NCBI GenBank assembly: GCA_002423155.1
Contig: DIUV01000027.1
Location: 1 to 45,275 of the forward strand
Source of the DNA: Alphaproteobacteria bacterium UBA6149
GTDB taxonomy: Bacteria > Pseudomonadota > Alphaproteobacteria > Rickettsiales > UBA998
Reading direction: 5' to 3'
Length of the DNA: 45,275 nt
Shown: positions 14,932 to 23,336 of the stretch, piece by piece
Layout of the letters: the number at the start of each line of letters is the position of its first letter
Numbering within the stretch: the stretch's first letter is position 1
The notes under the pieces: model-generated
What the model saw: only the letters and a program-made list of their open reading frames with translations
Databases searched by the model: none
Told to the model about the DNA's origin: nothing
Position numbers and translations under genes: made by a program

Positions 14932-17238
14932 ATGGAGAAAAAATTGCCTCAGTATGATTTCAAGAGTTTATCAGCTTATGATTTTGAATTGCTCTGCCGT
15001 GATATATTGCAAGCAGAATTAAAAGTCCGCTTGGAATCATATAAGCCTGGAAAGGACGGCGGCGTTGACTTGCGTGGTTATGAAACAAATAATAAAGAAC
15101 TAATTGTTCAATGCAAACATTATGCAAATTCTACTTTTAATGATCTGATTAGAAAAATAAAGTGCGAGGAAGTCGAAAAAGTAAAAAAAATAAATCCATC
15201 AACATATATTCTGATCACATCTCTTAACTTGAGCAAATCAAATAAAAATAAAATTTTTCAACTTCTTCCAGAATTTTTTAAGACTGAAGCAAATATATTT
15301 GGTCAAGAAGATATTAACAATATACTAGGAAGGCATCCGCAAATAGAAAAACAACACTTTAAGTTGTGGCTAACAAGCATAACAATTTTAGAACAGGTGT
15401 TGCACAGTGGCATAATAAATCGCTCTGGTGCTAAAATAAGGGATATTCAAGAAAAATTAAAATTATATGTCCAAAATGATAGTTATCAAAAAGCGAATGA
15501 AATTCTTGAGCAATATAAATACCTAATTATTTCTGGTATTGCTGGAATAGGAAAAACCACCCTAGCTGATATATTATCTTACAGTCATCTTGGACAAGGA
15601 TACGAATTTATAGAAATAACAGAAAATATAGAAGAGGCATGGAAACTTCTAAACCCAGAAGAAAAACAGTTATTTTATTATGATGATTTTTTAGGTCAAA
15701 CTAGCCTTTCAGAAAAATTGGGTAAAAATGAGGGGCAGTCTATAATTTCTTTTATAAAGGAAATTCAAAAATCAAAAAACAAGAGATTTATTTTAACAAC
15801 CAGAGAATATCTACTAAAACAGGCTCAATCTGCTAATGAAAGACTAAATGACAAATCTATAGAAATTGTAAAGTGTACAGTAAGCCTTGGTGACTATAGC
15901 CATGTTATAAGAGCAAAAATTTTATATAATCACTTATATTTTTCAGATATTCCTGATTCATATAAAACAGAATTGTTGAAAGAGCGATTTTACAAAAAAA
16001 TTATTGAACATAGAAATTTTAATCCTCGTATTATTGAGGCAATGGTTAATTCAATAACCATCAATAGCATTAAGCAGCATGAATATCCGAATGCTTTCTT
16101 GGATAATTTAGATAAACCAAGCAAAATTTGGGATTTTGCATTTAACAATCAAATTTCCGAGTCTTCACGACACTTGTTAAGTGTAATGCTTACACTATCA
16201 TTTGGCAGCACTTTAGAGCATGCAAAAAATGTTTTTGTAAGTCGCACCAGCTATTCAGAGGCTGATTTTAGGCGTTCTATAAAGGAATTAGATGGTTGCT
16301 TTGTAAAAACACAAAAATATCATAGTTACATTGGCGGAGTCTATGTAACTGGTGAAATGACTGTTGGATTTCACAACCCCTCTATTGTGGATTATTTGCA
16401 GGATTATATTCTTGAAACTGGGGAGTTTCTAGAAAATCTTATTACTAAGTCAAATTATTTTAGTGAAATTCTTAAATTGTGGGGAGCTCCTTTTAGCAAA
16501 GAAACGCCCATAAGGCTTGCAATAATTAAAAAACCAGCAGCCCTTGTTTCTATTGTAGAAAAACTACTGTTTTATCCAATAAGAGGAGCGTCAAAAGTAA
16601 TAGATACATATTATGAAGAACGCATGTTGTTACTTTTAGATGTTTATAATGAGATAAAAAGTGAGAATATAAAATCATTATTGCTTAAAATAACCAATAC
16701 ACTGGAATCGGATAATGTAGGAGACGGAGAAAAGTTATTGTCTTTTATAGATAAGAGCAAATGTCTGTTATGTTTTAGTGAAGAAGAATTAGAGTGTTTA
16801 ATACAGCCAGCAAAAAGAGTTTTAATTGCCGAATGTATAGAACAAAAGTCAAGTATTGGTGTTTTTAAGAATCTTATTGAATTCCTAAATGAAAATTCGT
16901 CTTATGTATCAAAGGAAGAATTGCAGTTAATTGAGGATAACTTTTTTAACTACAGTGGTTATGATGATGAAATTTGTGATCTGAATAGCACAGAAGAATT
17001 AAGAGAATATTTGGAAAAAGTAACAGAAATAGCAAATTATTGGCAATATGATATTTCAGATATTGAAAATACTATTACTAATAAAATCACTGAAATAGTT
17101 AAAGATGAAGAAAGGCGTGCCGAAGAGCAATCTGAGTATTGGGCAGATAACGAAAAATCATCATCAAATAACAGAGCAGAAGCAGAGCGCGAAATAGAAA
17201 GAATGTTTTCTTCGGAAATAATATGCGATTTGAGATGA
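14932..17238 (+). CDS. Mrr-like restriction endonuclease fused to nSTAND NTPase (putative anti-phage defence)
   Basis: The 768-residue protein has two visible modules. Residues ~1-130 are an Mrr/restriction-endonuclease-like PD-(D/E)xK domain: Glu19 in YDFELLC, Asp46 in GKDGGVD and the VQCK motif at 59-62. Residues ~165-400 are a STAND-type P-loop NTPase (nSTAND3-like), with Walker A GIAGIGKT (202-209), Walker B FYYDDFLG (~248-255) and a sensor motif RFILTTREYLL. The remaining ~350 residues are helical and Leu/Glu/Lys-rich, fitting a sensor domain. This plan resembles Avs-type defence proteins but is much shorter. The likely mode is that phage target binding triggers oligomerisation and DNA cleavage. 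Base composition is clearly more AT-rich than the tail genes, which suggests it came in as cargo. Confidence 0.82.
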   Translation: MEKKLPQYDFKSLSAYDFELLCRDILQAELKVRLESYKPGKDGGVDLRGYETNNKELIVQCKHYANSTFNDLIRKIKCEEVEKVKKINPSTYILITSLNLSKSNKNKIFQLLPEFFKTEANIFGQEDINNILGRHPQIEKQHFKLWLTSITILEQVLHSGIINRSGAKIRDIQEKLKLYVQNDSYQKANEILEQYKYLIISGIAGIGKTTLADILSYSHLGQGYEFIEITENIEEAWKLLNPEEKQLFYYDDFLGQTSLSEKLGKNEGQSIISFIKEIQKSKNKRFILTTREYLLKQAQSANERLNDKSIEIVKCTVSLGDYSHVIRAKILYNHLYFSDIPDSYKTELLKERFYKKIIEHRNFNPRIIEAMVNSITINSIKQHEYPNAFLDNLDKPSKIWDFAFNNQISESSRHLLSVMLTLSFGSTLEHAKNVFVSRTSYSEADFRRSIKELDGCFVKTQKYHSYIGGVYVTGEMTVGFHNPSIVDYLQDYILETGEFLENLITKSNYFSEILKLWGAPFSKETPIRLAIIKKPAALVSIVEKLLFYPIRGASKVIDTYYEERMLLLLDVYNEIKSENIKSLLLKITNTLESDNVGDGEKLLSFIDKSKCLLCFSEEELECLIQPAKRVLIAECIEQKSSIGVFKNLIEFLNENSSYVSKEELQLIEDNFFNYSGYDDEICDLNSTEELREYLEKVTEIANYWQYDISDIENTITNKITEIVKDEERRAEEQSEYWADNEKSSSNNRAEAEREIERMFSSEIICDLR

Positions 17239-17246
17239 TTACAAAA

Positions 17247-19103
17247 CTAAGAAATCATTTTATTCATCTCTTTAAGCCATCCTTTAATTTCACCATTAGT
17301 ATCTTGTTGATTAAGCATATCTAGTGTCATTTTCTTTAGTATTTCACCACACAGCCTTTTTTTAGCATTTTTTATTTTTTCCCTTTTTTTATCATTACTT
17401 AATGAATCCCAAGGATTTTGAGTATCGTTTGATGATGAATGAGTTTCTTTCGCCAGCATTTCTCCAACATCATCCATATCACCGTACGATAATGATATTT
17501 CTGTGACTTCTTTAATGGCCTCTGGGTGAATATAATTCTCTATTTCACGCTTTGTTGTTAATATAGCCTGCGAACCATCTTTTCTATTATTTACATTATT
17601 TGCTGCATCTTGATATTTAGGTGGATTTTCTTCGTCTCTATCATAAATGTGGAATTCAGGAATATTCAAATTTCTAAGGTAATGTTTATTAACCCAATGC
17701 TTAAGTGTTCCTCCCCCCAATGACACCATTGCAATACTTACATTATCTCTCAAACACGGTAAGGAATTGTCGTCAGAATTTAGCAGCAACGAGCTATGTT
17801 CTAAAAATTCAATATCAGATGGTCCTTCAACGCATACAATCAATTTTACGCGTTTATCAGGTAAAATACCTAACTGTTGAGCAACATTTTCTAGTAAAGC
17901 ATCGCTGCTACCATTTACAATCGGATTCCCATCACTGTCTTTAGAAATATATCTAATACTATCTTCAGGGAGCAACCCAGCTACAGCTGGTACATGTGTT
18001 GTAATAATTACTTGGCAGTTATCCCTGTTACTTAATTCAATAAGTGATTTTATTAACATTTTTTGATTTGATGGATGCTGCGAATTTTCTGGTTCTTCAA
18101 TAGCGTAAATTACACTAGGCGAATTCTGTTCACGCTGCCTGCGCTCAGCTTCAGCTCTAAAGAAATTCAATAGAATTAACCTTCTTACACCGCTTCCTCT
18201 TTTGTTAATTGGAATATCACTATCTCCTGTAAGTGATAGTTTGAAGCCATCATATTTTGGCTCAGCTTTGAATCTAGGATTTAGACTTGAAGCCAGTTCT
18301 GGAGACATTTCATTCAATTTTTTAAGGGTTCTTTCTGCAACATCTAGTGCAAATTTTTCTACCTTATCCTTAATTGCATCCATTTCTGATTGAACGGTTT
18401 TAAGGGCTTCCTGAACTGCAATTTTCATTGGGTCTTGAACTTCCGAATCATCATCCTGACTTTTTCTGTCAGATTGAAAAATAGCAAAAACAGGTAACTC
18501 TACTAAAAGTTTATCCCATATTTGCTTCCCATCCTCTTTGGAAAGGTCAATATCTATCAGCTGATAATTCTTTTCTTCATCTGGAATTGCATCACGAATA
18601 GCTTTGCGTAGAGCAACATTTGACCTTTCATCTACATTGCTAAGATCAGCTCCAACTTTCTCTGCTCGTTTTTTTAGGTCTGCTTTCTTTAATTGTAATA
18701 AATCTGCAAGGTCAGCTACAAAAGGATGGTATGCTTTTACAAAAATTGATTCCTTCGGCGTTTTGTTGGAGCAATTATACCTCTTTACAATTTCCAAATT
18801 ATTTTCATTATTTAGCAAACATTCTTCAGATAATGTGGTCTTCGATGTACTATCAATTATAAGCTCTTGCGAATGCCTATCAAATACACAAGTGATTTCT
18901 ACAGGCACACCAGAACTATGAACATTACAATCATCTTGCTCAATTTTTACAACCTTATTATTAAAAAAGATTTCAAGTGCCTCAAGCAGCGTGCTTTTAC
19001 CAACATCATTTTTACCTATAATTGAAGTAATATCGCCTATATTGAGGATAGTTTCATTCTTATAGCCACGAAAATTCTTTAGTTTCATTTGTAATAAGCG
19101 CAT
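17247..19103 (-). CDS. OLD-family ATP-dependent endonuclease (AAA ATPase + TOPRIM)
   Basis: This 618-residue protein has an ABC-type ATPase with Walker A GKNDVGKS (30-37), an inserted coiled-coil middle (~210-270), a signature-like RGSGVRRLILL, a Walker B VIYAIEEPE and an ITTHVPA switch. A C-terminal TOPRIM nuclease domain begins at LIVCVEGPSD (~425) and continues to an IYDRDEENP motif. OLD nucleases act in phage exclusion (P2 Old, Gabija GajA). No GajB-like helicase gene is adjacent, so this is a solitary OLD rather than Gabija. The gene is convergent with the nSTAND gene (8 bases between stops), AT-rich like it, and probably a defence cargo gene. Confidence 0.85.
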   Translation of the reverse strand: MRLLQMKLKNFRGYKNETILNIGDITSIIGKNDVGKSTLLEALEIFFNNKVVKIEQDDCNVHSSGVPVEITCVFDRHSQELIIDSTSKTTLSEECLLNNENNLEIVKRYNCSNKTPKESIFVKAYHPFVADLADLLQLKKADLKKRAEKVGADLSNVDERSNVALRKAIRDAIPDEEKNYQLIDIDLSKEDGKQIWDKLLVELPVFAIFQSDRKSQDDDSEVQDPMKIAVQEALKTVQSEMDAIKDKVEKFALDVAERTLKKLNEMSPELASSLNPRFKAEPKYDGFKLSLTGDSDIPINKRGSGVRRLILLNFFRAEAERRQREQNSPSVIYAIEEPENSQHPSNQKMLIKSLIELSNRDNCQVIITTHVPAVAGLLPEDSIRYISKDSDGNPIVNGSSDALLENVAQQLGILPDKRVKLIVCVEGPSDIEFLEHSSLLLNSDDNSLPCLRDNVSIAMVSLGGGTLKHWVNKHYLRNLNIPEFHIYDRDEENPPKYQDAANNVNNRKDGSQAILTTKREIENYIHPEAIKEVTEISLSYGDMDDVGEMLAKETHSSSNDTQNPWDSLSNDKKREKIKNAKKRLCGEILKKMTLDMLNQQDTNGEIKGWLKEMNKMIS

Positions 19104-19144
19104 ATTTGATAAATCTTTTCTATATTGAATATTTACTGAATTAT

Positions 19145-19198
19145 TTAACTTCTGCTTCGCCCAAAAATGCGGTTAATGGTAGTTTGGATTTTTATTGC
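19145..19198 (-). pseudogene. Remnant of an hsdS 3' end
   Basis: The reverse strand reads IKIQTTINRIFG, almost the same as the last residues of the intact HsdM-HsdS protein (KIQTTINRIWGEAE) at 20763. The DNA similarity runs about 50 bases, through the stop region. It is a truncated copy just upstream of the OLD gene. Confidence 0.6.
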
Positions 19199-19221
19199 AA
19201 AAAAACCGCATTGTAGATTGC

Positions 19222-19252
19222 AAAAAGGAAGAGTGGCAAAAACCACTCTTCC
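19222..19252 (-). terminator. Terminator after the yjzC-like gene
   Basis: GGAAGAGTGG (19227-19236) pairs perfectly with CCACTCTTCC (19243-19252) around a six-base loop. Read on the reverse strand, the hairpin is followed by TTTTT. It lies 10 bases past the stop of the small reverse-strand gene. Confidence 0.85.
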
Positions 19253-19261
19253 CAAACATAC

Positions 19262-19447
19262 TTACTTATGTTTTGTTGGATCAACTAAGTCATACCTTTG
19301 CCCTGGTTTCTGCGTAGGAGGGAATGGTTCGCCCCTAGTTACAGTTACTTCTCGGTTAAGGTCTCCACCTCTTGGCCCAACAACAGCATATTGTCCTGAC
19401 CTTGGTGCGGTTTGACCAGGTTTGAAGGTATCATCTTTTTTTGCCAT
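19262..19447 (-). CDS. YjzC-like small protein
   Basis: This 61-residue protein (MAKKDDTFKPGQTAPRSGQY...) has the FKPGQ.AP.SGQY, VGPRGG, EVTVTRGEPFPPT and YDLVDPTKHK blocks of the YjzC family (PF14168). The family is widespread and of unknown function. I chose the ATG at 19447 because AGGAGA lies 6 bases upstream; the longer reading to 19516 lacks homology. It has its own terminator and is likely a separate transcription unit among defence genes. Many conserved Gly/Pro residues suggest a compact beta fold. Confidence 0.75.
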   Translation of the reverse strand: MAKKDDTFKPGQTAPRSGQYAVVGPRGGDLNREVTVTRGEPFPPTQKPGQRYDLVDPTKHK

Positions 19448-19580
19448 GATTTTTCTCCTATGGCTTGCCAAGCAGAGAAACGCCCCCAGTTTTGCTAGGT
19501 GCTTGGCTATTGACAAAATAAGGAGAATCCATTACCATCAAAGTCCATTCTATGGGGATAATGGGTTTCTCATTCTCCTA

Positions 19581-19609
19581 TTAAGCCGCCCCCGTGAAGG
19601 GCGGCTTAA
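19581..19609. terminator. Strong hairpin between small genes, possible terminator
   Basis: TTAAGCCGCCC (19581-19591) pairs perfectly with GGGCGGCTTAA (19599-19609). The T tract is better on the forward strand (TTCTTTT), yet the gene ending at 19615 is on the reverse strand, so the functional direction is unclear. Confidence 0.6.
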
Positions 19610-19614
19610 TTCTT

Positions 19615-19944
19615 TTAAGAGCTATAATAGTTCTCTAGCTCCTTCTTTGTACAGTAAACGCCTTTTTTACCCTTCACAGAATAAATCAGCCCAGATTGCG
19701 ACATTCTATATAGTTTATTTGACAGGTATTGACGCTTTTGGATGTAATTAAATTTGCGATAAATTCCAACCATAAGTTCATCTATATTAGCCATTCCTGC
19801 ATAAAACTCATTCAAAACACCAATTATTTGGTCTTCCAACTCGTCAGTTTTAACAATTTGTAGTTGAGCACGAAGCTCCTCTGGAATATCGCTTAAATCC
19901 CCAAGTCTCCGCCCCATTTTTTTGAAATCTGCTGCATCATTCAT
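19615..19944 (-). CDS. Small protein with HTH-like C-terminal half, unknown
   Basis: The 109-residue protein starts MNDAADFKKMGRRLGDLSD. Residues ~60-105 (VGIYRKFNYIQKRQYLSNKLYRMSQSGLI followed by VKGKKGVYC) look like a winged helix with a basic wing, so DNA binding is plausible. No family is recognised. The gene lies between the HEPN-motif gene and the YjzC-like gene on the same strand, with a strong hairpin after it. It may regulate its neighbours or itself; this is inference. Confidence 0.6.
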   Translation of the reverse strand: MNDAADFKKMGRRLGDLSDIPEELRAQLQIVKTDELEDQIIGVLNEFYAGMANIDELMVGIYRKFNYIQKRQYLSNKLYRMSQSGLIYSVKGKKGVYCTKKELENYYSS

Positions 19945-20029
19945 AAAACAACTCCATAAGTTGCAATCAATCTATCACAACGCTTAATTGGTGTCAATAA
20001 TGCAATCTGCAATGCAGATAAATTTATTA

Positions 20030-20749
20030 TTAAATGAATTTATCGCTCAAAATTTTTAGCAGTCTTTCGCAATACTCTCTTATTTTTTCATCTTCAATTG
20101 CATTTATATTGTAACTTAAGCACGCCTCTATATCTTTTTCAGAGAAATAATTGGAATGAATGAGTACTTCACGGATCTGGTCTTCAGTATCAATATAAAT
20201 GGGTCCTATGTCGTTTATCGTGTTTGATAGAAAGCACTCTATGCACTTGTGAATTAGCGGTGTCATGCACTGCTGAATAGCATCTATTTGCGTTAAAATT
20301 TCAGATAACCTTGCATCTGCACTTGCATTGTCATTGTAATATATGTTTCCATTTGGATGAGCAATGTCGTTTCGTTGTTGAACCAGACTAGAAAATTTGC
20401 CAATTGCTTCGTTCTCACATCCAACCAGCTTAAGAAAACGAAAGATGCGTGTTTCGCTAATTACGGAGAATGCAAATGGGCTGCTTGCTTCCAATAATTT
20501 TTTCTCATCGTCTTTAGAAAAGCCTATAAGTGATTTTGCAAAATCATCTGGATTGGTATTTTTTATTTGCCAAATAGAAAAATACACGAAGCTCATGTAA
20601 AGCATGTGGCAAGCTAACAATGCGAATTGGTATTTATCACTTTGATAGTTTTGTTCAAAAGTTTCACGAAGATATGATATATATTCTCCGTCTTTCTCAC
20701 TTTTATATGAGGCAGGGAGATACCGCATTAGTTCATAAAAATCTTCCAT
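20030..20749 (-). CDS. HEPN-motif protein in the type I R-M operon
   Basis: The 239-residue helical protein starts at the ATG 20749 (MEDFYELMRYLPASY), 13 bases after the HsdM-HsdS stop and with AAGGA upstream; the longer reading only runs back through the hsdS end. Its key feature is QQRNDIAHPNG, with Arg126-Asn127 and His131. This is the R-x4-H (RN...H) motif of HEPN ribonucleases, placed in a helical context after KFSSLV. HEPN proteins often act as RNA-cutting effectors in abortive infection and are found embedded in restriction operons. Its position suggests activation or restraint by the R-M system. The motif is clear, but function is unproven, and some HEPN proteins are inactive. Confidence 0.7.
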   Translation of the reverse strand: MEDFYELMRYLPASYKSEKDGEYISYLRETFEQNYQSDKYQFALLACHMLYMSFVYFSIWQIKNTNPDDFAKSLIGFSKDDEKKLLEASSPFAFSVISETRIFRFLKLVGCENEAIGKFSSLVQQRNDIAHPNGNIYYNDNASADARLSEILTQIDAIQQCMTPLIHKCIECFLSNTINDIGPIYIDTEDQIREVLIHSNYFSEKDIEACLSYNINAIEDEKIREYCERLLKILSDKFI

Positions 20750-20762
20750 GCCTAAATCCTTT

Positions 20763-23327
20763 TTATTCCGCTTCGCCCCAAATGCGGTTGATGGTGGTTT
20801 GGATTTTGGCTTCAAAAATGCGGATTAGTTCTTTGTTTCCATTTACTAGCTGTTGCTCTCTCTCAATTTCGGCAACTATAGTGCGTTGAGTTTCTAAATC
20901 AGGGAATGGAATTATTCTTTCGCTGACAAAATCTCTTGGAATTCTCTGTAGTCCACCTGTTCCTGTCATTTGTGCTTTTCCGCTGGCAATGAAATCAGCA
21001 GTGATTATATTGTAATATATCCATTCTGGTAAAACTTTCTGTGTATCTGCACGAACAACATAAAACTCACTTGAGCCAAACCCAATTTTGTTTTTAAGTC
21101 CTCTAGCTATACCTGATTTCCCATTTTCAAAACATGGTGTTACCTTTGCAAATAGCACATCATCATCTTGAAAATATGTGTATTGCTTAAAAACTTCGCC
21201 CAGTGGTTTTAGCTCTTTTGGTGAAAAGAGCATTTCCCCTTGAGAAAGGTCTGACATGGGAACAAAAGAAACATCTGTATTTTCAGAAAGGCTAGAAATT
21301 TGGGACTTTTTAGGGTTGATTTCTGCGACATCAGATAATTTTGTGGCAAGCCAATCTGGATTGATTGCTATTCGTGGCTGGTAGGCATCAACAACCTGTT
21401 TCGCACCATCAATTATTCTTTGATAGCCTTCAATCTCTTCCACAATTTCTTGTTGAATCTCAATAGGTGGTAGAGGGATTTTTATTGCTTCAATATCTTT
21501 TTTATTTATAGAGGCAAATGTAGAACCAGCATTTCCGTTTATTGATTTTTCTAAACTTTTTAATATATAAAACAAATATTCTTGCGAAGCCTTAAACTCA
21601 TTTTTTGTTCGTATTGCTGCAAGACCACGCCCGATACAGCAATGAATGTTGCACAAATTTACTGGCCCAACTGGAGCACGAACAGACATTAAAATATCTT
21701 TTGGAAATGCTTCTTTTGTAATTTGAGTTGTCCATTTATGAGGATGACCTAAATAAATATCAGAAAATTCTGTTTTGCCCTGAAAGAAAGGAATTCCGTC
21801 ACCATTTTCATTATAATAAGAGCCTTCTGGTGATTGACCAGCTATCACATGATACTCTTCTCCAAGATTAACTATTGGAAAATAAGAAGTTTTTACAAAA
21901 TCTTCCCTATACCGCTCACCGCTAAAATTATAATCCCCATTTTCTGCTATTACAGATTTTTCTACTAAGTGCATATTTGGGATTTGTTCTATGTTGAACT
22001 CTTTGCCATCACGCAGGGCTTCTGTGTAGGCTTTGATATTTCTTACTGCTGCGGGGAGGTCGTTTTTATCTATGGGGCGACGCTGTGCACCAAGACCGTA
22101 GCCATCATTTTCAATTTTTACAAATAGGATGTTATTTGTTTTTTTAGCTAGGCGTTTATCTAATAGCAAAATACTGGTTTTAACCCCGCTATATGGGTTG
22201 AACACGCCAGCAGGCAGAGCAATTACAGCTATTAGCGATTGTTTCACCAGCATTTCACGCAGCTGTTTATATGCTCCGCCTGATTGGAAGATTATGCCCT
22301 CTGGCACAACGATGGCGGAACGACCAGTTGGGGTTAGATGCTCGGCGATATAATCAACAAACAGAACCTCCGAACGGCTGGCTTGAATGCTGAATTTTTT
22401 GTGCGGGCGAATTCCGCCTTTTGGTGACATGAACGGAGGATTTGCCAAAATCACATCAGCGTATTCGCTCCAGCGTTCTTCACTGGTTAAGGTGTCATAT
22501 TCTTCAATATCTGGCTCGGGGAAACCGTGCAAATACATATTCACCAATGATAAACGCACCATGTCTGGCGATATGTCGTAGCCTTTTATGTCTTTGGCGA
22601 GGCGTTTGCGTTCGTCTGGTGATAATAAGTCGCCTTTATAATGCAGGGGGCTTTCTAGCGTTAAGGCTTCAACAGGCACATTTTTTTCATCATAAGCCTC
22701 TTTGCTTTGGGTGGCTTTATGGTCTGATGAATTGTGTTTAAGTATGTGTTTATATGAGGAAATTAGAAAGCCCGCCGTGCCACAAGCAGGGTCAAGAATT
22801 ACCTCGCCTTTTTGTGGGTTGGTGATTTCCACCATAAAATCAATAAGGTGGCGAGGGGTGCGGAATTGCCCAGCATCACCTTGGCTACCCAATACGGAAA
22901 GCAAATATTCAAACGCATCGCCCAAGCGTTCTGAATGGTCATATTTGAAGCTGTCTATTTCTTTTAGGAAACTGCGGAGCGTTTCAGGGTCACGATATGG
23001 CAAATAAGCATTTTTGAAAATATCACGGAATAATTCAGGAATTCCGCTATTTTCATTCATTTTGGTGATGGCTTCGCCATAAACTGCTAAAACCTCATGT
23101 CCACCCATGCCTGAACTTAAAAGTTTTGACCAGCCGTATCGTGCGAATTCACCTTTGAAAAATCTCCTCTCACCGCCGAGTTCTTCCGCTTCAGCGTCCA
23201 TATCGTCCATGAATTTGTAAATCAGGGCGATGGTTATTTGCTCAACTTGCGATTTTGGGTCTGGCACTTTGCCAACCAATATATCCCTGCAACTGTCTAT
23301 CCGTCGTTTGGTTTCGCTGTCGAGCAT
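20763..23327 (-). CDS. Type I restriction-modification enzyme, fused HsdM-HsdS
   Basis: In this 854-residue fusion, residues ~1-470 are an N6-adenine methyltransferase with the HsdM N-terminal helical domain, motif I DPACGTAGF (179-187) and motif IV NPPF (296-299). Residues ~490-854 are the specificity part with two target recognition domains. The first is around NLGEEYHVIAGQSP...DILMSVRAPVGPVN, the second around WLATKLSDVAEINP...DDVLFAKVTPCFENGK. The conserved spacer helices are IPLPPIEIQQEIVEEIEGY and IPFPDLETQRTIVAEIERE. HsdM and HsdS are usually separate; this natural fusion is known in some type I/IIG-like systems. It methylates the recognition sequence and guides HsdR, which lies upstream in the same operon 9 bases away. 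Confidence 0.92.
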   Translation of the reverse strand: MLDSETKRRIDSCRDILVGKVPDPKSQVEQITIALIYKFMDDMDAEAEELGGERRFFKGEFARYGWSKLLSSGMGGHEVLAVYGEAITKMNENSGIPELFRDIFKNAYLPYRDPETLRSFLKEIDSFKYDHSERLGDAFEYLLSVLGSQGDAGQFRTPRHLIDFMVEITNPQKGEVILDPACGTAGFLISSYKHILKHNSSDHKATQSKEAYDEKNVPVEALTLESPLHYKGDLLSPDERKRLAKDIKGYDISPDMVRLSLVNMYLHGFPEPDIEEYDTLTSEERWSEYADVILANPPFMSPKGGIRPHKKFSIQASRSEVLFVDYIAEHLTPTGRSAIVVPEGIIFQSGGAYKQLREMLVKQSLIAVIALPAGVFNPYSGVKTSILLLDKRLAKKTNNILFVKIENDGYGLGAQRRPIDKNDLPAAVRNIKAYTEALRDGKEFNIEQIPNMHLVEKSVIAENGDYNFSGERYREDFVKTSYFPIVNLGEEYHVIAGQSPEGSYYNENGDGIPFFQGKTEFSDIYLGHPHKWTTQITKEAFPKDILMSVRAPVGPVNLCNIHCCIGRGLAAIRTKNEFKASQEYLFYILKSLEKSINGNAGSTFASINKKDIEAIKIPLPPIEIQQEIVEEIEGYQRIIDGAKQVVDAYQPRIAINPDWLATKLSDVAEINPKKSQISSLSENTDVSFVPMSDLSQGEMLFSPKELKPLGEVFKQYTYFQDDDVLFAKVTPCFENGKSGIARGLKNKIGFGSSEFYVVRADTQKVLPEWIYYNIITADFIASGKAQMTGTGGLQRIPRDFVSERIIPFPDLETQRTIVAEIEREQQLVNGNKELIRIFEAKIQTTINRIWGEAE

Positions 23328-23336
23328 GAAATTTCC

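Noticed and set aside
17247..19103. Gabija system (GajA) for the OLD protein
   Set aside because: GajA needs the helicase GajB beside it. The neighbours are an nSTAND protein and a YjzC-like peptide, so only a solitary OLD nuclease is claimed.
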